From positions 1 to 64,000 of the forward strand of contig NZ_JBLWWF010000008.1 in the NCBI RefSeq assembly GCF_048268085.1: a stretch of 64,000 nucleotides of DNA, given 5' to 3'. Both the position numbers and the translations under genes were made by a program. Shown piece after piece: positions 55,387 through 63,831 of the stretch. The stretch comes from Neptunicella sp048268085 (GTDB lineage: Bacteria; Pseudomonadota; Gammaproteobacteria; Enterobacterales; Alteromonadaceae). Numbering within the stretch: the stretch's first letter is position 1; each line of letters starts with the position of its first letter. Under the pieces are notes generated by a model that was given only the letters and a program-made list of their open reading frames with translations, ran no database searches and was not told the DNA's origin.

Positions 55387-56314
55387 TGCTAGACCCTTTG
55401 TAATAGCTGTCTAAGACTTGTTGTTCTTGACCTAAATAGCTTTCATCGACTGATACCTGCCTAAGACCCATTGAGTCAATCCAAGATATTTGTCCATTTG
55501 AGAAGTTTTGTGCTGTGTCCAATTGTTCGCCAAGTCCTTGTTCAGAAAGTCTGAAAATTCTGCCGGGGGATAATGGATCTAGAAGCAAGGATTTAAAGTT
55601 AACCTTTGAAACTTTAGATACTTTAGCTTCTTTCTGCACAAACTTAAGTAGAGCATAAATAAAAATTTGAACAGGCAGATCCGACTTACTATTCAGGCTA
55701 CTTAAGTAGTAATTCTTGCCGCTTTCTTGAATGAGAGATAGCTCTGTCAAAGGCGAGTTAAACTGCTCTTCATCTCCCACTTTAGTAACGTGTTTTTTAC
55801 TGTATGAATTTAGAAAGGTATCAATATCTTTTTGAATCGTAGATTCATTTATTGAGGCATCACCTGAAGATAGCTTTGATGAATCATCAGAAATATGAGC
55901 CAACAACACTTGCTTTTCGAAGTACTCCCCGTTAAAAATATTAAAGAAATACCTATAAGCAGTCATTTCGTCTTCATTAAAACATAGCCAAAAATGAATA
56001 AGCCAAATTGAGCCTAAATGCTCCAGATATGGATCTTTTCCTGATAGTTCGTTGAAGAGGTAGTTACCATTTGAAGATGTAAAATAATCTATATTTGATT
56101 GTTTTCTTTTACTGTCAAGCAATCCAGCAGACTCTGCCCAATAACGAATTGCATTGACCATGTTTTTACCAACGCCAAGTTTTATAATTGCCTGTTGAGT
56201 CTCTTCTTCTTTGCTTGTTTGTAGTTTTCCATTTGAATTCAAATGGTTAACAGCTTTATATAGCCATCCATATCTAAGAGGAAACGTATCATGTCCCGAA
56301 AACTTAGCTCTCAT
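55379..56314 (-). CDS. sspB: SspB-like DUF4007 protein
   Basis: A 311-residue protein starting with RAKFSGHDTFPLRYGWLYKA, the DUF4007 N-terminal signature, with further DUF4007 blocks (LGVGKNMVNAIRYWAESAGL, WLIHFWL). SspB proteins are DUF4007 nickases that open one DNA strand for sulfur insertion in single-strand phosphorothioation. First gene of the operon sspB-sspC-sspD-HEPN, read away from the restriction operon. The leader has a hairpin at 56344-56362. Confidence 0.83.
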   Translation of the reverse strand: MRAKFSGHDTFPLRYGWLYKAVNHLNSNGKLQTSKEEETQQAIIKLGVGKNMVNAIRYWAESAGLLDSKRKQSNIDYFTSSNGNYLFNELSGKDPYLEHLGSIWLIHFWLCFNEDEMTAYRYFFNIFNGEYFEKQVLLAHISDDSSKLSSGDASINESTIQKDIDTFLNSYSKKHVTKVGDEEQFNSPLTELSLIQESGKNYYLSSLNSKSDLPVQIFIYALLKFVQKEAKVSKVSKVNFKSLLLDPLSPGRIFRLSEQGLGEQLDTAQNFSNGQISWIDSMGLRQVSVDESYLGQEQQVLDSYYKGSSNE

Positions 56315-56343
56315 TCCTGTTATTACCTCACCCTATAGCTTCG

Positions 56344-56362
56344 TCTGGAGAAAACCTCCAGA
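56344..56362 (-). promoter_or_regulatory. leader hairpin upstream of sspB
   Basis: Perfect 7-bp arms TCTGGAG and CTCCAGA around AAAAC, thirty bases before the sspB start codon on the minus strand. It could affect translation or transcript stability of the sspBCD operon; function is not known. Confidence 0.4.
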
Positions 56363-56489
56363 GGTTCATGTTATATGTTTTGCCGTGTAGAATAAAGAGA
56401 TAAACGATTAGTAATCTGTTTATATATACAGTCATGCGGGGCTGTAAAAAATTAAATATATCAACCATTTATATAAAAATTGAAATTGA

Positions 56490-56501
56490 TATCCATGGAT
56501 A
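56490..56501. promoter_or_regulatory. 12-bp palindrome upstream of the restriction operon
   Basis: TATCCATGGATA is a perfect palindrome in the divergent promoter region, 57 bp before the helicase start. A TTGATA word overlaps it and TATAAA follows at about 56507-56512, so a regulator bound here would cover the promoter of the plus-strand operon. Confidence 0.4.
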
Positions 56502-56557
56502 ATGATTATAAAGTTTAATGTAATCAAACAGCCATCATTCTTCGAGGGAAAACACAT

Positions 56558-58756
56558 TTGAGTGCAGGGAGCCGTTCACAGGGATTAAAAGCATTAGAAT
56601 TAAAACACGTATATAGAACTGGTGATGATGATTTATTTCATGATTTTTATAGATGTGTTTTATCAGAAGCTGTCAGGTATGACAGAGCAGTTGGTTTTTT
56701 TTCCTCTTCAATATTAGCCGCAAACCTAGGCGGACTAGGTTCTTTAATTAAATCAAATGGATTAATGCGCCTAATCATAGGGCATCCCTTAGCAAGAGAT
56801 GAGTTTGAAGCAATCCGCTACGCTGTTACCTCACCTACTGAACTTTCACAACAATACACTAATACCTTATTAGATTGGATTCAGGCTGAAAAAAACGTTA
56901 CCTCAAAAAGACTCGAACTTTTAGCTATATTAATTGCTTCAGGCAGATTGGAAATTAAATTCGCGTTCAGAAAGGCTGGCATGTATCACGAAAAAATCGG
57001 CATCATTCATGATAATCAAGGAGATGTGGTTGTTTTTCAAGGTTCTGCAAATGAAACTCCCTCTGGTATGTTTGAACATTTAAACGCTGAATCAATAAGT
57101 GTATATAAAAGCTGGGAGCCTGAACTATACAATGCCTATGGAGATACCTACTATCAAGGATTTGAAAGACTATGGAATGGTGAGCAGAAAAATACTTTCG
57201 TTGTAGATATAGGATCAGAATTTTACTCTGAAGTTTCAAAGTACGTTGAAAACTCACCTCATTTACAAAAGTTATCGCTGTTAGATATTGATGGTATAGA
57301 AGAGCAAATATCTCAATATGAATTAGAGCAATCCAATATTACTTCCAAGATTGAACCTCATGTTCCAGAATTCTTAAATGGACATAAGTTTAATATTAAA
57401 GAACATCAAAGGCATGCGTTGAAAAAGTGGAGAGCTAATGAATACAAAGGAATACTTAAATTAGCTACTGGTTCTGGCAAGACTATCACTTCTATATATG
57501 GTGCAGTGAAAGTTTACGAATCGCTCAAACAGCAAAATAGAGGCTTGTGTTTGGTAATTGCCGTTCCATATATAGAGCTAGCTAGCCAATGGGTTGAGAA
57601 CTTACTGGACTTTGGAATTAGCTCTCACAAATGTTACAACAACAAAAAGAGCTGGCTGCCAAATCTTCAAGAATCTATTGCAACTTTCAACGCAGGTCTA
57701 AAAGATTTCATTAGTATAGTAGTAGTTAATAGAACTTTAGTCTCAAATCATTTTCAACAAATATTATCCACAATTAACCCAAAAAGTATGATGTTTGTTG
57801 GTGACGAATGCCACAACCACGGTTCAAATAATATAAATAAACTGTTGCCTAGTGTTGACTTTCGAATGGGCTTGTCTGCTACTCCTTTTCGGAGTGATGA
57901 CGATGAAATTGACTCAATGTTCCCGAACATTTCAAAAGAAAATTTAGTTTCTTATTATGGAGATGTTGTAGCAGAGTACGGACTTGGCGATGCAATTCAT
58001 GACGAAATATTAACCCCTTATGATTACCATTTGGTTCCAGTATATCTAAACGATGAAGAGCAGAGATCTTTTGAAGAGTTATCGGAAAAAATCTCTTCTA
58101 TTATCACTAAATCTGGTGGCCATCTAAGTAAAGATGACAAAGAAAAGTTAACAATTTTTTGTGGCCAACGGAGTAGACTGCTCGGCTCAGCTTCTGACAA
58201 GTTAACAAAGTTGGGTGAACTAAGCTCAAAGATTCCAGAGTCAATGAGAAACTTAACTTTATTTTATGCAGGTGAAGGTAAGCCTTTTCAACCAGACGAA
58301 AATTCCCATGATTGTAAGGTTATAGATCAAGTTTCTGATGTTCTGTATAAGAACGGATGGAAAACTTCTCAATTTACTAGCGCAATAAATAGTACTGAAC
58401 GTAAAAGGGTAATGGAAGCATTTAAAGATAAAGCCATTAACGCTTTAGTTGCTATGAAAGTTTTAGATGAAGGTATTGATGTTCCCGCATGTCAAACAGC
58501 TGTAATACTTTCTAGCACAAGAAACCCTAGGCAATATGTTCAGCGTAGAGGTAGGGTTTTAAGACGATTCCCCAACAAAAGAAAAGCCATTATCTACGAT
58601 TTTATGGTATTGCCGAATTCTGACTTTGAACAACCAGCTTCAAAAAAACTAATATATGCGGAAATGGAAAGAGTGAATGATTTTCTACTTTTAGCTGACA
58701 ATAAGCTGCAAGTAGAGAAGCAATTAGAACAACTAGGACTGTATTATGACATCTAA
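56558..58756 (+). CDS. PLD-nuclease/superfamily 2 helicase fusion, Dnd/Ssp restriction factor
   Basis: A 732-residue protein. The N terminus has a phospholipase-D-type motif, H144-E-K146 with D152 and G162-S163-A-N165, as in restriction proteins found by Dnd clusters (dnd_restrict_1 type). The helicase core has Walker A ATGSGKT (303-309), DECH box (416-419) and motif VI QYVQRRGRVLRR. Start is TTG 56558 with CGAGGGA upstream at 56543-56549; no ATG fits. By position it corresponds to SspF or the matching gene of SspFGH/PbeABCD. It overlaps the next gene by 11 bases. Confidence 0.85.
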   Translation: MSAGSRSQGLKALELKHVYRTGDDDLFHDFYRCVLSEAVRYDRAVGFFSSSILAANLGGLGSLIKSNGLMRLIIGHPLARDEFEAIRYAVTSPTELSQQYTNTLLDWIQAEKNVTSKRLELLAILIASGRLEIKFAFRKAGMYHEKIGIIHDNQGDVVVFQGSANETPSGMFEHLNAESISVYKSWEPELYNAYGDTYYQGFERLWNGEQKNTFVVDIGSEFYSEVSKYVENSPHLQKLSLLDIDGIEEQISQYELEQSNITSKIEPHVPEFLNGHKFNIKEHQRHALKKWRANEYKGILKLATGSGKTITSIYGAVKVYESLKQQNRGLCLVIAVPYIELASQWVENLLDFGISSHKCYNNKKSWLPNLQESIATFNAGLKDFISIVVVNRTLVSNHFQQILSTINPKSMMFVGDECHNHGSNNINKLLPSVDFRMGLSATPFRSDDDEIDSMFPNISKENLVSYYGDVVAEYGLGDAIHDEILTPYDYHLVPVYLNDEEQRSFEELSEKISSIITKSGGHLSKDDKEKLTIFCGQRSRLLGSASDKLTKLGELSSKIPESMRNLTLFYAGEGKPFQPDENSHDCKVIDQVSDVLYKNGWKTSQFTSAINSTERKRVMEAFKDKAINALVAMKVLDEGIDVPACQTAVILSSTRNPRQYVQRRGRVLRRFPNKRKAIIYDFMVLPNSDFEQPASKKLIYAEMERVNDFLLLADNKLQVEKQLEQLGLYYDI

Positions 58757-58946
58757 ATCTGAATTAAAAAGAATGTTTCAGGAAGCTGCTAAGGAAGTAG
58801 AGAAACCCACACCTTTAAAGGAACTAACTTCATCAATTATAAATGTTGAAAGAAAGCATGTTTATGGAGAAGCAAGCTCAAATAATCGACTTCGGTTGAT
58901 ACGCGAACTTATAGAAAATGCTAGGAAAAAAGGTGATATATGTTAA
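58746..58946 (+). CDS. 66-residue small protein between helicase and DndD-like ATPase
   Basis: A short, charged, helical protein with no recognised family. Its start overlaps the helicase stop region by 11 bases and its end overlaps the next gene by seven bases, so translation is coupled on both sides, which supports a real gene. It could be a small structural partner of the helicase-ATPase complex, similar in place to the small middle proteins of DndFGH-like systems. Confidence 0.7.
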   Translation: MTSKSELKRMFQEAAKEVEKPTPLKELTSSIINVERKHVYGEASSNNRLRLIRELIENARKKGDIC

Positions 58947-60973
58947 TCAATAAAATTGTACTAACCAATTTCCGGCAATTCTATGGTGAGCAAACAATTC
59001 ATTTTTCTACTGACGAAGATAAAAATGTCACTCTCATTCACGCTGAGAATGGTGTTGGCAAGACGGCCCTGTTAAACGCAATTCTATGGTGTTTTTTTAA
59101 GACATTTACCCCTAACTTTAAAGACCCAAGTAGCTTAATAAATAATGCTGCTAAAGCCGAAGAAAAAAGAAACTACAAAGTTGAAATTGAGTTTGAAGAA
59201 GATGGAAGACGCTACTCCGTACAAAGAGCTTACGGCCCGGTAACGCAGGATACCTTTAGGGTATTTATGGTCGAAGGTGGTGATTTCAAAGAGGTTCCTA
59301 ATCCAGACTTATTCATAAACTCAGTGATACCTAAAGATATGGCTAACTATTTCTTTTTCCAAGGAGAAGGTGTTGGTTCATTTACTAGTAAACATGGTGG
59401 TAAACAAATAAAAGAAGCCATTCAAAAGATACTTGGATTCACCGTAGCAAAGAACGCGCTAGAGGATGTTCAAAAAATTAAGAAAGAGTATAGCAAATCT
59501 CTTCAAAGAGCTGATAAGGATGGTGAAATATCAAAAATTCAAAGAGATATTGACCGGCTTCAATCTGAGTTAAAGGAAGATAATAAGAGACTCGAAGAAA
59601 AGAAAGAATCTGTCGAACGTTATACTTCAGACATTCAAAAAATTGATGCTCAGCTAGCCTCTTGTAATAGTTCGTTCATTAAAGCAAAGCATAGAGAAAG
59701 AGCTGAGGCAGAACGAGATCTAAAAGAAGCACAAAATAATCTTTCTAGATTCGAAAATAACCGAGTTACTTTGATCAAAAAATATGCAGCCAATGTGTTT
59801 GCTCATGAAATATCTTTTGAGGTTTTAGACTTTATCGATGACGCAGAGTTTAGATCAACTATACCTTCTCCGTATAACGAAAATCTCGTATATAAAATAT
59901 TAGAAGAAACACAGTGCATTTGTGGAGCGGATATTTCTGTTGGAAGTGAAGCATATAACCGAATTCAAGACTTATTAAAGTCAGCGTCAGACCCACAGCA
60001 AGAAAGCAGAGTAACGAAGGCTCAAGCTGAGTTGCGAAGTATTAAGAAAATTTCTTCACAAGCAAAGGACGAATTTGAGTTTAACTTGAAAGGCATTGAT
60101 TCTAGCAGGGGCGATGTCAGCAAGTTTGAAGAAAGATTGAAAAATATTTCCATTGAAATTCAAGGTGCAAAAGATATTGCAGATATCCAAGAACTTGAAA
60201 AAAGAAGAAGTCAATTTCAAATGCGCTTAGGGGATGACAACCGCGCTATAGGTAGTTTAGAAAGAAAAGTGAAAGATAATGCATCTTTACTTGAGAAGAA
60301 GAGAAGTGAAATCTTAAGGCTTAAATCTAGCTCTTCGGAAGTTAATAAATATCGAGAATTAGAGGATATTGCTCAAAAAGTTCAATCCACAATCGAGAGT
60401 ACATTAGCCTCAACACAGAAGAATGTTGAGTTAAAGATCATGGAAAAAGTTAACTCATTTCTAGGACAGTTTGTACGCCAAGATTACCGGGCAAAAATGG
60501 ATAGGAACTCTTTTGACATAAGACTCTTTGATCGCAATGATGTACAAGTAGCAGAAAGTGACGGACAAGGACTACTTCTAAGTTTGACATTTATTTCTTC
60601 TTTAATTGAGCTTGCGAGAGAAAGGAAAAAGGCCTCTGGTGAAATATTAACACCGGGAGCAATTGCACCTTTTATCATTGATGCACCTTTTGGTGTTCTT
60701 GATAACAAATACAAAGGTAATGTTGCTAAATCAATTCCACAGTCTGTAGGTCAAGTTGTCTTTTTCCTGTCTTCTAGCCATTGGGAAGGTACGGTTGAAG
60801 ATAATATTAGGGATAAGGTTGGGATGGAATATAACCTTGTTTTAGAAGTTGAAGCTGATCGTGATGCTAAAGCTGAGGATGAAATTACAATTCAAGGGAC
60901 AAAATATCCAACGGTAAAATATAACTGCCCAGTTGATCGCACTGTAATAGAAAAGGTAGGGGCTTATGTCTAG
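58940..60973 (+). CDS. DndD-like SMC/Rad50-type ATPase
   Basis: A 677-residue protein: Walker A ENGVGKTA (36-43) at the N terminus, long coiled-coil arms with a CxC turn (C326-I-C328-G) in place of a zinc hook, an ABC-like segment ESDGQGLLLSL, and Walker B PFIIDAP (577-583). It resembles DndD (AAA/SMC type). In Dnd systems DndD takes part in modification; here it lies in the restriction-side operon and probably drives DNA sensing or remodelling. Overlaps the next gene by eight bases. Confidence 0.85.
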   Translation: MLINKIVLTNFRQFYGEQTIHFSTDEDKNVTLIHAENGVGKTALLNAILWCFFKTFTPNFKDPSSLINNAAKAEEKRNYKVEIEFEEDGRRYSVQRAYGPVTQDTFRVFMVEGGDFKEVPNPDLFINSVIPKDMANYFFFQGEGVGSFTSKHGGKQIKEAIQKILGFTVAKNALEDVQKIKKEYSKSLQRADKDGEISKIQRDIDRLQSELKEDNKRLEEKKESVERYTSDIQKIDAQLASCNSSFIKAKHRERAEAERDLKEAQNNLSRFENNRVTLIKKYAANVFAHEISFEVLDFIDDAEFRSTIPSPYNENLVYKILEETQCICGADISVGSEAYNRIQDLLKSASDPQQESRVTKAQAELRSIKKISSQAKDEFEFNLKGIDSSRGDVSKFEERLKNISIEIQGAKDIADIQELEKRRSQFQMRLGDDNRAIGSLERKVKDNASLLEKKRSEILRLKSSSSEVNKYRELEDIAQKVQSTIESTLASTQKNVELKIMEKVNSFLGQFVRQDYRAKMDRNSFDIRLFDRNDVQVAESDGQGLLLSLTFISSLIELARERKKASGEILTPGAIAPFIIDAPFGVLDNKYKGNVAKSIPQSVGQVVFFLSSSHWEGTVEDNIRDKVGMEYNLVLEVEADRDAKAEDEITIQGTKYPTVKYNCPVDRTVIEKVGAYV

Positions 60974-61451
60974 ATTAGATGATAGGAAATGGTTAGGGGT
61001 CAATGTAAATCGAGACAGAAAGCATGAACCTTTAGTAGAAAAATTGACTCAAGGTGATCATGTAATCTTTAGTCACATTAAAGATTTAATGGTGTTTGCT
61101 GCTATGGTTGGTTATTCACACGATAAGTATGAGCCAGTAAGTTCTGACAAAATCCAGATCACGTTGGGCACATATGCCAATACTCAACAAGATACTTACA
61201 TATATTTACTAGCACTATTGAAAATGAAAGATGCTACATGTTTGAAGTATGAGAATCTAAATGATGCAGTAAAGGTATTTGAAGGCTATTGCAATGCAGG
61301 TTTATCTATTATTCAAAGCTGGATGGATGAAAACTCCGGTGATCCTACGGGTATAGACACATTGGAAATGAAAATTGTAGAACAAGCGCTAAGAAATGAG
61401 CAACGTTCTCAAGAAGGTTTGAATAATGATAATCTAGAAGTGGACTTTTAG
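60966..61451 (+). CDS. DNA phosphorothioation-associated protein 4-like
   Basis: A 161-residue protein with the segment HIKDLMVFAAMVGY near residues 37-50, resembling the dnd system-associated protein 4 family. It has no catalytic motif. It overlaps the DndD-like gene and is followed after one base by the EF-hand gene. In PbeABCD/SspFGH-like operons a protein of this size is often the last member of the core. Exact function unknown. Confidence 0.66.
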   Translation: MSRLDDRKWLGVNVNRDRKHEPLVEKLTQGDHVIFSHIKDLMVFAAMVGYSHDKYEPVSSDKIQITLGTYANTQQDTYIYLLALLKMKDATCLKYENLNDAVKVFEGYCNAGLSIIQSWMDENSGDPTGIDTLEMKIVEQALRNEQRSQEGLNNDNLEVDF

Positions 61452-61452
61452 T

Positions 61453-61662
61453 ATGGATGAATTGCGAAAGTTATTTGATTTTTTCGACAGGAACTCTGAT
61501 GGATATATTTCTAAAAAAGAGCTTATAGAGCTAGTAGAAGTCTTGTTAAATGAAAAAGGTTTAGGTAAAAGTTCTCAAATTTTACAAGAATTCGACTTCA
61601 ATCAAGATAACAAAATAGATTTTGATGAGTTTATAGCTTTTGCAAAAGAGCACTTGAATTAA
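61453..61662 (+). CDS. calmodulin-like protein with two EF-hands inside the defence operon
   Basis: A 69-residue protein made of two EF-hand calcium-binding motifs. Loop 1 at 12-23 reads DRNSDGYISKKE and fits the canonical pattern with D, N, D, G, I and E at positions 1, 3, 5, 6, 8 and 12. Loop 2 at 48-59, DFNQDNKIDFDE, keeps D, N, D, I and E but has N in place of the usual glycine. There is no signal peptide, so it is cytoplasmic. ATG follows the previous stop codon by one base, so it is translated with the operon. It probably acts as a calcium sensor; its target is unknown. Confidence 0.85.
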   Translation: MDELRKLFDFFDRNSDGYISKKELIELVEVLLNEKGLGKSSQILQEFDFNQDNKIDFDEFIAFAKEHLN

Positions 61663-61686
61663 TAAATAGCAATAAAGAGAAGTCAA

Positions 61687-63831
61687 ATGGATTTAAAGGG
61701 CGCAAAAATAGTTAATTTTTATCAGATTAGCGGTGATGTACAGTCAGAAGGAACGGATGTTAATAAAGTCAAAATTCCTCATTATCAAAGACCATATAGT
61801 TGGGATAAAAACATGGTCAAAAAGTTAATTGAGGACTGGCACAATCAATACGAAAAAGAGTATTTTGCTGGTTCGGTAGTTACAGTTGCTGATCGAGAAA
61901 AACAAACCCATGATCTGATAGATGGTCAACAGCGTTTTACTACAATATTTCTAACAAATTATGTCCTTTATTTACTCTTAAGAGTTACAACCAGACAGGC
62001 AATCGCCCAATCAAAAGTATTGCATTTATCAAAGCTATTTGAACAACTTCAACAATCCAGTAAATATGTATTTACAAAAAAAATAGACGAGTTTGATGGA
62101 AATGTATTGTTGGAAGAATTCCAGAAAATTGAAGAGATGGAAGAGAAAGATAAGGAAGATGCGAGGAATAACTTTTCTACTAAGTACAGAAGCCTAGTTC
62201 ATTTGCCCGATTTAATTGAAGATTGTGAGGAATTTCCAAAAGCTCACCAAGAACAGCTGGAACATTTTATAAGTTCACACCAAACATTGTTAACTTATGA
62301 CAGAAAGTCATTTAATACTCATTTTACAAATGCTTTGTCAAAAGTATTTATTACTCTAAATGACCAAAATAAACCTCGATTACGAATAATTGAAGCCGAA
62401 CTATCAGCCATAGAAAAGCAATATACTGACGCAATTGAGCAAATTTTTAATTCTTTTGTGGAACTAAATGAAAAAACAAAGCCATTTGAAAGTGCTAAGT
62501 TTCTCGTTGACAAAATATCTTCTTTTCTAAGTGAAATAAAGCTTTGCGTGGTACAGACAGGTAACCCTAAAGATGCATATACACTTTTTGAAGTTTTAAA
62601 TGATCGCTCTATGGCCTTAGCAGATCTGGATTTAATTAAAAATCAATTCTACAAGCAATACTGTTTGAAAAGTCAGGAAGAAGAAACTGTTATTGATTCT
62701 CGAATAGAAGAGCTTGAAAATCAATGGGGTGATGAAATATATGGAGAACTTGCGGATTACCGTAAAAAATATATAACATTCTTTGCTACGGCTTTTTTGA
62801 GCGGTTCAACATCAATTGGTTATAACCAAAATGATAAATATCGAGAAGAAATCAAAAGATATTTAGAAGCTGAATCCAGTTACACTTCTATGGATATATC
62901 AAGAGATTTTAATATCTTCCAAGCATGTAAGCTACTAGTTAATAGCTTTGAATTAAAGGATCGAGAGCGAGAGAAGCTTGCCCTAAAAGCAGAGTATAAT
63001 AAAGATAGAAGTCCAGTCTTTAAGTGTATTTCATTATTATGTGCTCTTAAATATAATGGAGTAATTGCAGGGTATTTTAATCTGTTATTAAAGTATATAG
63101 AGAAGAATATTTGTGATGATTTTGATCCAGAAAAAATAAAATCATTTTTGAATAATCTTAAAGATAATAAATATAGAAGTCAGTTTGAAGACCTTAATAA
63201 TCAAGCTATTAAAATTTCACAATTAGCTTTATTGCATCAAGATTATAAAGGGGCTAGAGAAGTCGCTAATAGCTTATTAATAAATAACAAAAAAAGCTCT
63301 ATTGATGTATATTATTCTCAAGTTACGCCTTTAAATGATGAGAATAAAGATAGGTTTAATTCATGGTTAGACAGTTGGCAATATAACTCTTCTGATGTCA
63401 AAGTAAGAATATTATTTGCTAAGTTATTGCCAACTTCAATCGAGGAAAACAAACTTACCATTAAAAGCATTCATTCGGGGATATCAGAAGAAGATGTAGC
63501 AACGCTACATTTAGACCATATGGAGCCAAGCTCGCCTAATGAGGCTCATATTCAAGATTACTTTAGTGATGATTCTCGAGACTATCATGTGAATTCAATA
63601 GGTAATATGTTTCCATTGCCTCAATCACAGAATATTGAAAAGTCGAATAGACCATTTATAAAAGCTTTTCAATATCTTGCCGATTCAGGTTTAGGTGATC
63701 ATTGGATTACTCAAGAGACAAAAAGGCTTTTTGATCAAAATAATAATAATAACATTCCTAAACAAGAATTTTTTACTAAGCGCAAAGCATTGTTAAATGA
63801 AAAATTTTATGAAGTTTTAAAACTAAGTTAA
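61687..63831 (+). CDS. sspE: SspE-type DUF262/DUF1524 restriction protein
   Basis: A 714-residue protein with an N-terminal DUF262 domain (IPHYQRPYSWD at 30-40, then DLIDGQQRFTT with the DGQQR motif at 79-83) and a C-terminal DUF1524 HNH-like domain (LDHMEP with H611, NSIGNMFPL, NIEKSNRPF). This is the layout of SspE, which hydrolyses nucleotides on sensing phosphorothioates and nicks invading DNA, and of GmrSD type IV enzymes. The presence of the ssp genes favours the SspE reading. ATG 61687 follows AGAGAAG. The long middle (about 90-600) is helical and variable. Confidence 0.83.
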   Translation: MDLKGAKIVNFYQISGDVQSEGTDVNKVKIPHYQRPYSWDKNMVKKLIEDWHNQYEKEYFAGSVVTVADREKQTHDLIDGQQRFTTIFLTNYVLYLLLRVTTRQAIAQSKVLHLSKLFEQLQQSSKYVFTKKIDEFDGNVLLEEFQKIEEMEEKDKEDARNNFSTKYRSLVHLPDLIEDCEEFPKAHQEQLEHFISSHQTLLTYDRKSFNTHFTNALSKVFITLNDQNKPRLRIIEAELSAIEKQYTDAIEQIFNSFVELNEKTKPFESAKFLVDKISSFLSEIKLCVVQTGNPKDAYTLFEVLNDRSMALADLDLIKNQFYKQYCLKSQEEETVIDSRIEELENQWGDEIYGELADYRKKYITFFATAFLSGSTSIGYNQNDKYREEIKRYLEAESSYTSMDISRDFNIFQACKLLVNSFELKDREREKLALKAEYNKDRSPVFKCISLLCALKYNGVIAGYFNLLLKYIEKNICDDFDPEKIKSFLNNLKDNKYRSQFEDLNNQAIKISQLALLHQDYKGAREVANSLLINNKKSSIDVYYSQVTPLNDENKDRFNSWLDSWQYNSSDVKVRILFAKLLPTSIEENKLTIKSIHSGISEEDVATLHLDHMEPSSPNEAHIQDYFSDDSRDYHVNSIGNMFPLPQSQNIEKSNRPFIKAFQYLADSGLGDHWITQETKRLFDQNNNNNIPKQEFFTKRKALLNEKFYEVLKLS

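Noticed and set aside
61687..63831. Alternative reading of the DUF262/DUF1524 protein as a stand-alone GmrSD type IV enzyme
   Set aside because: Possible on domains alone, but its position in one operon with phosphorothioation genes makes an SspE role more likely.
49197..63831. Classical DndBCDE-DndFGH system
   Set aside because: No DndB or DndE was found, and DUF4007 plus the 1085-residue ATPase next to the PP-loop gene fit SspBCD instead; only the DndD-like ATPase is shared.
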